From an uncultured Prevotella sp. (lineage in GTDB: Bacteria; Bacteroidota; Bacteroidia; Bacteroidales; Bacteroidaceae), in the NCBI GenBank assembly GCA_900553595.1, contig USEC01000055.1, positions 1 to 9,263 on the forward strand: 9,263 nt of DNA, in the 5' to 3' direction. The notes beneath the pieces were generated by a model, which saw only the letters and a list, made by a program, of their open reading frames with translations, was not told the DNA's origin and ran no database searches. Every line of letters begins with the position of its first letter. Positions within the stretch are counted from its first letter, which is position 1. Below are positions 1 through 5,762 of this stretch, piece by piece. A program made the position numbers and the translations under genes.

Positions 1-20
1 CATTTCTGCCATACCATCAT
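1..20 (-). CDS. Possible start of a minus-strand gene leaving the window
   Basis: Several in-register ATGs occur on the minus strand at the edge: 20-18 and 17-15 in one frame, 11-9 and 3-1 in another (reading M-A-E-M). They lie just downstream of the 54-codon ORF and its promoter. The remaining length is too short to identify a product or even to choose the frame, so this only flags that coding sequence may begin here. Confidence 0.15.
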
Positions 21-39
21 TTATTTATAGTTTTAAATT

Positions 40-204
40 TCACTTGCCGGCGAGAAGCTTTTGGCAAACAGGCAGACGCGTGACAAGAATATCAGCAACC
101 CGACATAACGCCACAGACAATTCAAGAGATGCACGCTTTTCCACGCCCATTCGTCTCCTCATCCAGCGACGGCAAGCCGAAAACTTGCGAAAGCCGGGTT
201 TCAT
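40..204 (-). CDS. Possible small basic protein, 54 aa, unrecognised
   Basis: I do not recognise this protein. The open frame extends upstream to 333, but the ATG at 204-202 is the better start because a convincing Bacteroidetes-type promoter (218-248) would start RNA only a few bases before it. The N-terminal third is very basic, with an Arg cluster RRWMRRR at about residues 12-18; the C-terminal half is mildly hydrophobic, and no signal peptide or known motif is visible. The stop (42-40) is followed after about 20 bases by further minus-strand ATGs, so it could be a leader ORF or the first gene of an operon that leaves the window. A 62-codon ORF on the other strand covers the same bases and has no such promoter. 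The coding status rests mainly on promoter placement and is uncertain. Confidence 0.25.
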   Translation of the reverse strand: MKPGFRKFSACRRWMRRRMGVEKRASLELSVALCRVADILVTRLPVCQKLLAGK

Positions 205-217
205 AATATTCACGTTG

Positions 218-248
218 CTAAAATACGAATAATAATTTGTTTCGCAAA
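218..248 (-). promoter_or_regulatory. Bacteroidetes-type promoter, minus strand
   Basis: Read on the minus strand, a TTTG -33 box (248-245) is followed by a 19-bp spacer and TATTTTAG (225-218), which matches the TAnnTTTG -7 consensus except at its last two positions. The predicted RNA start, about 211-213, is only 7-9 bases ahead of the ATG at 204. The spacer contains ATTATTATTCGTA, which recurs exactly in the plus-strand promoter at the right end of the window. Confidence 0.45.
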
Positions 249-360
249 GAAAAACAGCAGTTAATTTGTCGCTACGGCAGTATTCACGGGACGCACACAA
301 GACGGGGTGCGGAACAGACGACGGGAAGGACAAAAAGAAGCGATGTTACAGTCGGTTTTC

Positions 361-448
361 AAACAAGGCTTCCTTGCATCGTAAACAAGCCTTGTTTGCA
401 GTCTAAACAAGCCTTGTTTGCAACGCAAAGAAGCCTTGTTTGCAATGC
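361..448. repeat. Four tandem 22-bp units, each with a palindrome
   Basis: Four contiguous units of exactly 22 bp begin at 361, 383, 405 and 427. The two inner units carry the perfect 15-base palindrome AAACAAGCCTTGTTT (7-base arms around one C), then GCA and a variable tetramer (units 1-4: TCGT, GTCT, ACGC, ATGC). Unit 4 has one substitution in the left arm; unit 1 is degraded in its right arm. The period is close to two helical turns, so all dyads would face the same side of the DNA. Arms of neighbouring units can also pair, so a transcript would have alternative hairpins. The array ends about 58 bp before the -7 box of the downstream hydrolase gene. Possible roles are a cooperative operator array, an RNA structure, or a member of a dispersed intergenic repeat family. 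It lacks the roughly 30-bp spacers of a CRISPR array. Confidence 0.9.
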
Positions 449-506
449 ATACTGGAAATGACTGAAAATGAGGGAAAAACAGATGCGGTTTTCGGAAATT
501 ACTTAG

Positions 507-514
507 TAAATTTG
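507..514 (+). promoter_or_regulatory. -7 box (TAAATTTG) of the hydrolase gene
   Basis: TAAATTTG fits the Bacteroidetes TAnnTTTG -7 consensus exactly and ends four bases before the ATG at 519. No good TTTG lies at the expected -33 distance. If the box is used, transcription starts at about 517-520, so the mRNA would be leaderless or nearly so from ATG 519, or have a 30-base leader if translation starts at ATG 549. Confidence 0.5.
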
Positions 515-518
515 CATC

Positions 519-1244
519 ATGCAAGAGAACGATAGAATTCACGACTTCATGAGTCGCGGACTGGAGCAGACAAGGATAGGCGGCTGCTCATGCTTCCTGT
601 ATGCCACGCCCTCGCCGGAGTGCATATTAGTGCAGCCCACGGCGCGGCATGAGGCAAAGAACCTGCACGAAGAGGTGGAGAACATTGTGCGGAGCAGCGG
701 CAAAGGCTTCGTGTTCATGGCTTTCGATGTGGAGAAGTGGGCTGCGGCTCTGATGCCGTGGCACGACGATGCCGTGTCGAAGGACGAGAGCGTGGGACGG
801 AATGCGGAGGCGACACTCGGTTTCCTGTGCCGCGAAGCTGTCCCGTTTCTCACGGAAAGGTACGGCAACCTGCCATGCATTGTGGGCGGATATTCACTCG
901 GCGGACTCTTCGCCCTGTGGGTTTCGTGCCTCACGGACAGGTTCGCGGCAGTGGCGGCAGCGTCGCCGTCGCTGTGGATAAACGGATGGGCAGACTTTGC
1001 ACAGGCACATCCCGCGAAGGCACGGAAGGTGTACCTGAGTCTGGGCGACACCGAAGAGCACTGCAAGAACGTGCGCATGGCACGCATCGGCGACTGCGTC
1101 CGCGAGCATCATCGGCTGCTTTCACAACAAATGGGCAGCGAAAACGTGACCCTTGAATGGAACAAAGGCAACCACTTCCATGAGGAAGCAAAGCGGATGG
1201 CACGGGCTTTCGTGTGGTGTATGGACGCCACGGCAGGCGACTGA
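519..1244 (+). CDS. Alpha/beta-hydrolase, esterase-like
   Basis: This 241-aa protein has the layout of a single-domain alpha/beta-hydrolase of the putative-esterase (esterase D/Fes-like) type. The nucleophile elbow GGYSLGG puts the candidate catalytic Ser at about residue 126 after a beta strand (LPCIVGG). Asp177 in LSLGDTEE follows a typical late strand (KVYLSLGD), and His219 in NKGNHFHE is the likely catalytic His. The segment FAAVAAASPSLW after the elbow is characteristic of this family. No signal peptide or membrane span is seen, so it is probably cytoplasmic. The substrate cannot be read from the sequence. The start at 519 is preferred because the helix IHDFMSRGLEQ seems intact from there; ATG 549 is the alternative. 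It is the only complete plus-strand gene here and converges on the microprotein and dnaA. Confidence 0.85.
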   Translation: MQENDRIHDFMSRGLEQTRIGGCSCFLYATPSPECILVQPTARHEAKNLHEEVENIVRSSGKGFVFMAFDVEKWAAALMPWHDDAVSKDESVGRNAEATLGFLCREAVPFLTERYGNLPCIVGGYSLGGLFALWVSCLTDRFAAVAAASPSLWINGWADFAQAHPAKARKVYLSLGDTEEHCKNVRMARIGDCVREHHRLLSQQMGSENVTLEWNKGNHFHEEAKRMARAFVWCMDATAGD

Positions 1245-1300
1245 AGTTCTGCGCAGCGAAGAACTCAGCAATGATTTTGCGGGAAACGACTGACGGAACG

Positions 1301-1338
1301 AAAATGTGCGCGTATGCCTTTCATCGCATACACGCACA
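1301..1338 (-). terminator. Rho-independent terminator of the microprotein gene
   Basis: On the minus strand a 13-bp stem (1338-1326 with 1317-1305, containing one G-U wobble), with an 8-base loop, is followed by TTTT (1304-1301). It begins three bases past the microprotein stop. On the plus strand the wobble becomes a C-A mismatch and no T run follows, so it is built for minus-strand termination. Confidence 0.7.
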
Positions 1339-1341
1339 ATG

Positions 1342-1479
1342 TCAATTGAAATCCTTACGGATTCGCCTGTAAAGATAAATAGCCACAAGAACAATAACGA
1401 CGAGCACAAACAGAGGTATCAGAAGTGGGATCACGCTCATCAACAGGAACACAAAGCTCATAATTAAATCTATATCCAT
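1342..1479 (-). CDS. Single-span membrane microprotein, 45 aa
   Basis: Translating the minus strand from ATG 1479-1477 to TGA 1344-1342 gives 45 residues. An acidic start (MDID) leads into a hydrophobic stretch of about 30 residues (roughly 5-36, with prolines at 18 and 22), and the C-terminus is basic (YRRIRKDFN). This pattern suggests one membrane span with the basic tail in the cytoplasm. The next upstream ATG (1487) hits a stop after five codons, so 1479 is the start. A terminator hairpin follows the stop by three bases, which supports a discrete transcription unit. A weak -7-like TAATTTG lies at 1498-1492. I do not recognise a family; function is unknown. Small membrane proteins of this kind can be regulatory partners of larger membrane proteins or type I toxins, but nothing here decides between these. 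Confidence 0.6.
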   Translation of the reverse strand: MDIDLIMSFVFLLMSVIPLLIPLFVLVVIVLVAIYLYRRIRKDFN

Positions 1480-1491
1480 ATTTTCATAACG

Positions 1492-1521
1492 CAAATTATT
1501 CATTCATATTGTGTAATAAAG
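1492..1521 (-). promoter_or_regulatory. Weak candidate promoter of the microprotein gene
   Basis: On the minus strand TAATTTG (1498-1492) is one base shorter than the TAnnTTTG consensus, with a TTTA (1520-1517) about 18 bp upstream as a poor -33 box. The RNA would start about 8 bases before the ATG, as at other starts in this window. The match is imperfect. Confidence 0.3.
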
Positions 1522-1633
1522 GCGAAAAACAAAAGCACTATACGGGGAAAAGATGGCAAAAGAAAAGAAATCGGAATGATCCGTAGTATTCTGTTAAAAA
1601 ATGACCATTACAGAACCCCAAACCAATAGGGAC

Positions 1634-1668
1634 AAAAAAACTGACAATCGCCGTGATTGTCAGTTTTT
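1634..1668. terminator. Bidirectional terminator overlapping the end of dnaA
   Basis: A perfect 10-bp stem (ACTGACAATC at 1640-1649 with its complement at 1655-1664) and a 5-base loop are flanked by an A run at 1634-1640 and a T run at 1664-1668, which extends the pairing to 14 bp. It can end dnaA transcription on the minus strand, and plus-strand transcription arriving from the hydrolase gene. The dnaA stop codon (1662-1660) lies inside the stem. Confidence 0.85.
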
Positions 1669-3072
1669 GTTTTTAAAGGAATTCTCTATACTTGTGAGTT
1701 CGTTGAGGAACTTCTTGTCGTATTTTATGCGCTGTTCCACCTGGTTGCAACTGTAGATTACGGTGCTGTGGTCTCTTCCTCCCACCATTCTTCCGATGCG
1801 TGTCGCCGGCATCTTGGTGTATTTCTGTGCGAGATAGATGGACACCTGTCGCGCAGTGACATAGTCTTTCTTGCGGCTTCTTCCGTTGATGTTTGCCGGA
1901 GTAACGTTGTAATGGCTGCAAACGCACTCGATGATGTCATCGACAGTGAGCGGTTCCTGTTCCACTTTCACGGAGCGTTTGATGACACGCTCGGCAAGAC
2001 CCAGGTCGATATCGCAGTTATAGACAACGCTGTAAGCCATGAGCGAGTTGATGACACCATGCAGATCGCGCACGCTTCCGTTGGCTGTCGATGCGATATA
2101 CTGTATCACATCTTCGGGGAAGTTGAGTCCGTCGTGGCGTATCTTGCTTCTGAGAATGTCGGCACAGAGCTGCACATTGGGCTTTTCAAGTTCGGCAATG
2201 AGTCCGCACGAGAAGCGTGTGAGCAGGCGTTCATTCATCTTCTTCAGCGCAACAGGCGGGCGGTCGCTCGCAAGGATGATGCGCTTGCCGTTGCGGAAGA
2301 GGTGGTTGAAGATGTGGAAGAACGTGTTCTGCGTTCCGGGTTTGTCTTCCCATTCCTGAATATCATCGACAATGAGTACATCAATGGTCTGGTAGAACAG
2401 GATGAAGTCGTTGATAGTGTTGCGCCGTATGGCGTTGGTGTACTGCACCTCGAAGAGCCTTGCACTTATATAAAGCACCCGTTTCTCCGGATATGTCTTC
2501 TTGACATGCACGCCAATAGCGTTGATGAGATGCGTTTTACCGCATCCTGACGGTCCAAACACGAAGAACGGGTTGAACTGCATGTTCTGCGGATGCTCCG
2601 CAATCGACATACCTATGGCACGGGGAAGCTTGTTGCTGTTGCCTTCGATATAGTTTTTGAATGTAAGATGAGGGTTAAGTTGAGGGTCGATCTGCTGCGG
2701 TACAGCACATTCAAGCTGTGTCGGAGCTTCGTTGGCACGCACTTTGGCGCGCGGTTTCATTGAGGTTTCTGTGGGTTCAGCGCCTTCATAGAGTTGGGTC
2801 TGCTTGTGCTCGCCGTCCGTCACGACGCGATAATTGAGGATTACGTTGTCGCCAAAGACGCGGCAAAGCACCTTTTTGAGAAGGTCGACATAATTTTCTT
2901 CAAGATATTCATATACGAAAGAACTGGGCACACGAATGAGCACCACCTTCGTTCCCTTATCAAAGGACTCGAAGACGATCCGCTCGAACCATGTTTTGAA
3001 TTGCTGTTCGGAAACATTCTCGCGTATAAGCGCAAGACACTCTTTCCAAAGCGCCTCAGGATTTCCTTTCAT
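1660..3072 (-). CDS. dnaA: Chromosomal replication initiator protein DnaA
   Basis: This 470-aa protein is full-length DnaA, the AAA+ ATPase that binds oriC and opens the duplex. Domain I (about residues 1-85, with LWKECLALIRENVSEQQFKTWF) is followed by a short variable domain II (about 86-130). Domain III starts near LTFKNYIEGNSNKL and carries Walker A GPSGCGKT (173-180), Walker B VLIVDD (232-237), sensor 1 LASDRPP (267-273), the arginine-finger segment ERLLTRF (281-287, Arg286) and the sensor 2 Arg335 in SVRDLHG. Domain IV has the DNA-binding signature GRDHSTVIYSCNQV (432-445). The start at 3072 gives a canonical N-terminus and is about 50 bases from the predicted RNA start. No dnaN or other replication gene is adjacent, so this is a solitary dnaA. 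The final codons and stop form part of a terminator hairpin. Confidence 0.97.
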   Translation of the reverse strand: MKGNPEALWKECLALIRENVSEQQFKTWFERIVFESFDKGTKVVLIRVPSSFVYEYLEENYVDLLKKVLCRVFGDNVILNYRVVTDGEHKQTQLYEGAEPTETSMKPRAKVRANEAPTQLECAVPQQIDPQLNPHLTFKNYIEGNSNKLPRAIGMSIAEHPQNMQFNPFFVFGPSGCGKTHLINAIGVHVKKTYPEKRVLYISARLFEVQYTNAIRRNTINDFILFYQTIDVLIVDDIQEWEDKPGTQNTFFHIFNHLFRNGKRIILASDRPPVALKKMNERLLTRFSCGLIAELEKPNVQLCADILRSKIRHDGLNFPEDVIQYIASTANGSVRDLHGVINSLMAYSVVYNCDIDLGLAERVIKRSVKVEQEPLTVDDIIECVCSHYNVTPANINGRSRKKDYVTARQVSIYLAQKYTKMPATRIGRMVGGRDHSTVIYSCNQVEQRIKYDKKFLNELTSIENSFKNKN

Positions 3073-3130
3073 ATATTAACAATAATGCTTATTAGGAATA
3101 TCTTAACCCTATGTAATTTGAATTTTGATG

Positions 3131-3162
3131 CAAAATTACCATTTTTTTTTCGAATGGGCAAA
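3131..3162 (-). promoter_or_regulatory. dnaA promoter
   Basis: On the minus strand TTTG (3162-3159), a 20-bp spacer containing a run of nine A, and TAATTTTG (3138-3131) match the Bacteroidetes -33/-7 pattern, with an exact TAnnTTTG. RNA would start near 3124-3126, giving a leader of about 50 bases before the dnaA ATG. Confidence 0.65.
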
Positions 3163-3323
3163 TGTTTGTAAAGCAAACCGTCTTTGTAAAAATTCGTAAA
3201 GTACTTATATGTAGATACTTAACGGTTTCTCTAAAAAACACTGCACTTTTTATATAGAAACATGGGTAACTATCTGGCTATATGCGATTTATATATATGT
3301 ATAGAAAGCCGGCAGTGATGTGG

Positions 3324-3350
3324 TGAAACATCCGATTTGCAAGTGTTTCA
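3324..3350. repeat. 7-bp inverted repeat upstream of dnaA
   Basis: TGAAACA (3324-3330) and its complement TGTTTCA (3344-3350) are separated by 13 bases. There is no T run directly after either arm, so a terminator is unlikely; a protein-binding site or a chance dyad in AT-rich DNA are the alternatives. Confidence 0.35.
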
Positions 3351-3358
3351 ATATCATT

Positions 3359-3390
3359 AAAAAACGGTCCCAGAGCACTTCCGGGACCGT
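3359..3390 (-). terminator. Strong terminator of the amidase-MCE operon
   Basis: A perfect 8-bp GC-rich stem (ACGGTCCC at 3364-3371 with GGGACCGT at 3383-3390) and an 11-base loop are followed on the minus strand by a run of six T (3364-3359). It lies about 75 bases past the MCE-gene stop and insulates dnaA from read-through. Confidence 0.85.
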
Positions 3391-3464
3391 GAAACAATTA
3401 TTTTTACCTATTTATACTTATTCTACATAAGCTGATTCAAATTTCTTTCTTTCCTGTTAATCTG

Positions 3465-4367
3465 TTACTTGTCTTTCTTTCCGAACAGGGAGAAGTGTAC
3501 ATAACGCTTCGGATGCTGGCGCAGATTGACGAGAAGCGAGTCGGCATCGCGCATTGTCGATGTGAGATTGTTGTAGAGCGACGGGTCGTTCATGAGCAGA
3601 CCGAGTGTGCCGTCGTTGCTGTTGAGCCTGTTTGTGAGTTGCTGTACGCTTGCAATGGTATTGTCCACCTGTTGTTTTGTAGATGCCAAATCGAGCGAAG
3701 CGAGGTTTGCCGTAAGCACATCGGCATTGTCAAGCACACGGTTTGCCTTTGTCATCATCGTCGGGACGCCGTGGTTCATGGTAGCCATAAGCTTGTTGAG
3801 TTCGGCACTTGAAGTCGTCAGATTCTGTGTGACGGTCTCTACATTGTGCAGCGTCTGAGCCAACGCCGGGTCGGCAAGGAGTGCGTTCACGCTTGCGAGG
3901 ATGCTGTCGAGCTTCGGCATCATGGCCTCCACTGCGGGAATCATGGCAGAGAGTTGCCCCATAGCCCCGTTGTTCACATCGCCGCGAATGGTCTGTCCTG
4001 GCATGATACGGGAACGCGGATTGTTGGCGAGCAGAAGGTTCACCTTGACATTTCCCATCATGTCGCTAACGATTTCAGCCGAACTTCCTTCCGGGATGCG
4101 CATGGCCTTGTCGATGGCAACAACCACTTTTGTGGGGTTGGTGTTGGTGTAATCGTAGATGACATCCTTCACCGTTCCTACCTGATAACCGTCGGCATAG
4201 ATAGGACTCGACGACGAAAGGCCGCTTATATCCTTGAATTCGATGAAGTAGTCGTCGGTTGATGAGAACAGATTCAGTCCTTTGAGGAAGTTCATTCCGA
4301 AGAACAAAATCACTACTCCTACGATTGTCACGAGTGCAATCTTAACTTCTTTAGTGAGAGCTTTCAT
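3465..4367 (-). CDS. MCE/MlaD-family lipid transport protein
   Basis: This 300-aa protein belongs to the MCE (MlaD-like) family, whose members form hexameric rings carrying phospholipids or other lipids between inner and outer membranes, normally with an MlaE permease and MlaF ATPase. Residues about 8-28 form one N-terminal membrane anchor, placing the rest in the periplasm. The MCE domain spans about 38-130: DYFIEFKDISGL, then YADGYQVGTVKDV, with IPEGSSAEIVSDMMGNVKVNL at its end region. Residues 135-280 are predicted helical, Ala/Leu/Asn/Thr-rich, as in MCE proteins whose C-termini form a tube. The tail HPKRYVHFSLFGKK is typical of Bacteroidetes members. It begins nine bases after the amidase stop, so the two are co-transcribed. 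No MlaE or MlaF gene is in the window. The assignment to family is firm; the cargo is unknown. Confidence 0.92.
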   Translation of the reverse strand: MKALTKEVKIALVTIVGVVILFFGMNFLKGLNLFSSTDDYFIEFKDISGLSSSSPIYADGYQVGTVKDVIYDYTNTNPTKVVVAIDKAMRIPEGSSAEIVSDMMGNVKVNLLLANNPRSRIMPGQTIRGDVNNGAMGQLSAMIPAVEAMMPKLDSILASVNALLADPALAQTLHNVETVTQNLTTSSAELNKLMATMNHGVPTMMTKANRVLDNADVLTANLASLDLASTKQQVDNTIASVQQLTNRLNSNDGTLGLLMNDPSLYNNLTSTMRDADSLLVNLRQHPKRYVHFSLFGKKDK

Positions 4368-4376
4368 ATAAATGCT

Positions 4377-5687
4377 TTATTTGTTTCTGTTTTGTTTGAA
4401 TTCGCGTATGCCTTGATTGACATCCATTTTCTTTCCGTCCTTGAAGGCAATGATGAATGCACCGGGGAACTTTTCAGCCACTTCCTTGCGCAAACGGTTT
4501 ATCTCGTTGTAGTTGTTGGATGCTCCGTAGGTGTATTTCATGAGTCCTCCCTCTTCGTACATCTCACACCCTGCGAGCCCTTTGAATGCCGCATCGCCGG
4601 CGGAGAGGGCGCGACGGCTCACGAGTATCTGTATTTTGAACACTGGCTTCGACTGGTCGGCAGCCTTCGGAGCCGGTGTCTGCGGTTCCTTCTGCACCGT
4701 TTTGTTCTGCACCGTAGTAGCCTTTGCAGACACAGGCTTGGGAGTCTGGCCGGCAGCGGGGGCTTCCTGTTCCGCCTTCGGCTCTTCCTTCACGGGGGCG
4801 GCAGTCTGCGGTTCGGCGGGTCTGTCGGCTGCCTTCGGCTCGGCATTGCCCGCCATAGGTTTGGAATCGGCCTTGAAAGGCACGACAAAGCCCTTGTCGT
4901 ACTTGTTCTTGTATTCGGCGAACGCATTGAAGATGCCCTTTGCCATGAGGTCGGACTGTGTGGCATCGTTGAGCAGACGCTCCTCGTCGGGAGTGGTGAT
5001 GAAGCCGAGTTCTATAAGACAGGCAGGCATGGAGGTGAGCCTCAACACCGCCAGATTCTGCTGATGAACGCCCTTGTTGGGACGGTTTGCCATCCTGCAC
5101 ACGTTCTTTTGCAGCATCTTCGCGAAGTCGATGCTCTGCGTCATGTTGCGGTCCTGTATGAATTCGAACATGATGTTGCTTTCCGGCGAATTGGGATCGA
5201 AGCCGGCGTAATGCTGCTGATAGTCCTTTTCGAGAAGGATAACGGAGTTTTCACGCTTCGCCACCTCGAGGTTTGTCTTCGTGGCATGCGAGCTTCCGTC
5301 GCCGAGGGTGTATGTCTCAAATCCGCGTATGGTGTTGGAACCCTTCACTGCATTGGTGTGTACGGAGACGAAGAGGTCGGCCTTCACACGGTTGGCTATC
5401 TCCGCCCGTTCGTAAAGCGGCACGAACACATCGGTCTTGCGTGTATAGACCACCCTCACATCGGGGCAGTTCCGCTCCACATACCGCCCGAAAGCGAGCG
5501 AGATGCGCAGGTTTATGTCTTTCTCCTTCGAGTAGGTGCCGGGCGCGCCGGTGTCCTTTCCGCCGTGTCCGGCATCTATAACGAGCGTGAATTTCTTGTT
5601 TGCCCCTACCGATAATGGTGCAAACATGACAAAAAGCAAAACAACTGTGATTGTTTTTCTTATGAAATCGGTCAAATGTCTCGGCAT
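4377..5687 (-). CDS. Secreted N-acetylmuramoyl-L-alanine amidase with SPOR-like tail
   Basis: This zinc amidase of the Amidase_3 (AmiC/CwlV) family cleaves the bond between N-acetylmuramic acid and the stem peptide in peptidoglycan. From the ATG at 5687 it has 436 aa: a signal peptide with basic n-region and hydrophobic core TITVVLLFVMFA (about 12-23), probably cut near SVGA-NKK. The zinc ligands are His41 (DAGHGG), Glu55 (KEKDINL) and His110 (FVSVHTNA); catalytic Glu226 lies in CLIELGFITTPDE. A linker rich in Pro/Ala/Lys/Glu (about 273-346) leads to a C-terminal domain (about 349-421, FKIQILVSRR to FIIAFKDGKK) resembling SPOR, a peptidoglycan-binding module that targets division sites. The frame opens further up to a TTG at 5765, but that sits inside the -7 box, and ATG 5735 would put about 33 residues before the hydrophobic core. 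It is first in an operon with the MCE gene. Confidence 0.93.
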   Translation of the reverse strand: MPRHLTDFIRKTITVVLLFVMFAPLSVGANKKFTLVIDAGHGGKDTGAPGTYSKEKDINLRISLAFGRYVERNCPDVRVVYTRKTDVFVPLYERAEIANRVKADLFVSVHTNAVKGSNTIRGFETYTLGDGSSHATKTNLEVAKRENSVILLEKDYQQHYAGFDPNSPESNIMFEFIQDRNMTQSIDFAKMLQKNVCRMANRPNKGVHQQNLAVLRLTSMPACLIELGFITTPDEERLLNDATQSDLMAKGIFNAFAEYKNKYDKGFVVPFKADSKPMAGNAEPKAADRPAEPQTAAPVKEEPKAEQEAPAAGQTPKPVSAKATTVQNKTVQKEPQTPAPKAADQSKPVFKIQILVSRRALSAGDAAFKGLAGCEMYEEGGLMKYTYGASNNYNEINRLRKEVAEKFPGAFIIAFKDGKKMDVNQGIREFKQNRNK

Positions 5688-5762
5688 GCGACAGTCTTTT
5701 GTTTGTAGGCCGCCACTTCCCGTGCAGCCTTTCATTGCAATGTCATTTTCTTTCAGACTATG

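Larger units (their letters stand above)
3073..3464. other. AT-rich intergenic region upstream of dnaA
   Basis: This 392-bp stretch between the dnaA start and the MCE-gene stop has no credible ORF. It holds the dnaA promoter (3131-3162), a very AT-rich middle part (about 3175-3310, with TATA-like runs near 3250 and 3288-3303), a 7-base inverted repeat (3324-3350) and the terminator of the upstream operon (3359-3390). I looked for DnaA boxes (TTATCCACA-like) on both strands and found none, so it is not called an origin. Confidence 0.6.

Noticed and set aside
361..448. CRISPR array
   Set aside because: The 22-bp period is direct repeat after repeat with only about 4 variable bases between conserved parts; there are no spacers of CRISPR length and no cas genes.
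237..542. Short ORFs on both strands across the repeat array
   Set aside because: They consist largely of translated repeat units and have no promoter fitting their starts.
973..981. Exact DnaA box (TGTGGATAA) as part of an origin
   Set aside because: It is single, lies inside the hydrolase coding sequence, and no second box or AT-rich unwinding region accompanies it; chance is a fair explanation.
1122..1409. 95-codon minus-strand ORF
   Set aside because: It overlaps the end of the hydrolase and runs through the microprotein's terminator in another frame; the 45-codon frame fits the hairpin far better.
1571..1615. Small dyads (CGGA-atga-TCCG and TTCTG/CAGAA)
   Set aside because: Four- and five-base arms in AT-rich DNA are expected by chance, and no run of T or gene boundary supports them.
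1657..2550. 297-codon plus-strand ORF opposite dnaA
   Set aside because: It is antisense to a clearly identified dnaA, has no recognisable domain, and arises from the codon pattern of the real gene.
4392..5615. 407-codon plus-strand ORF opposite the amidase
   Set aside because: It mirrors the amidase frame; its leucine/glycine/histidine-rich product is a typical antisense shadow with no promoter.
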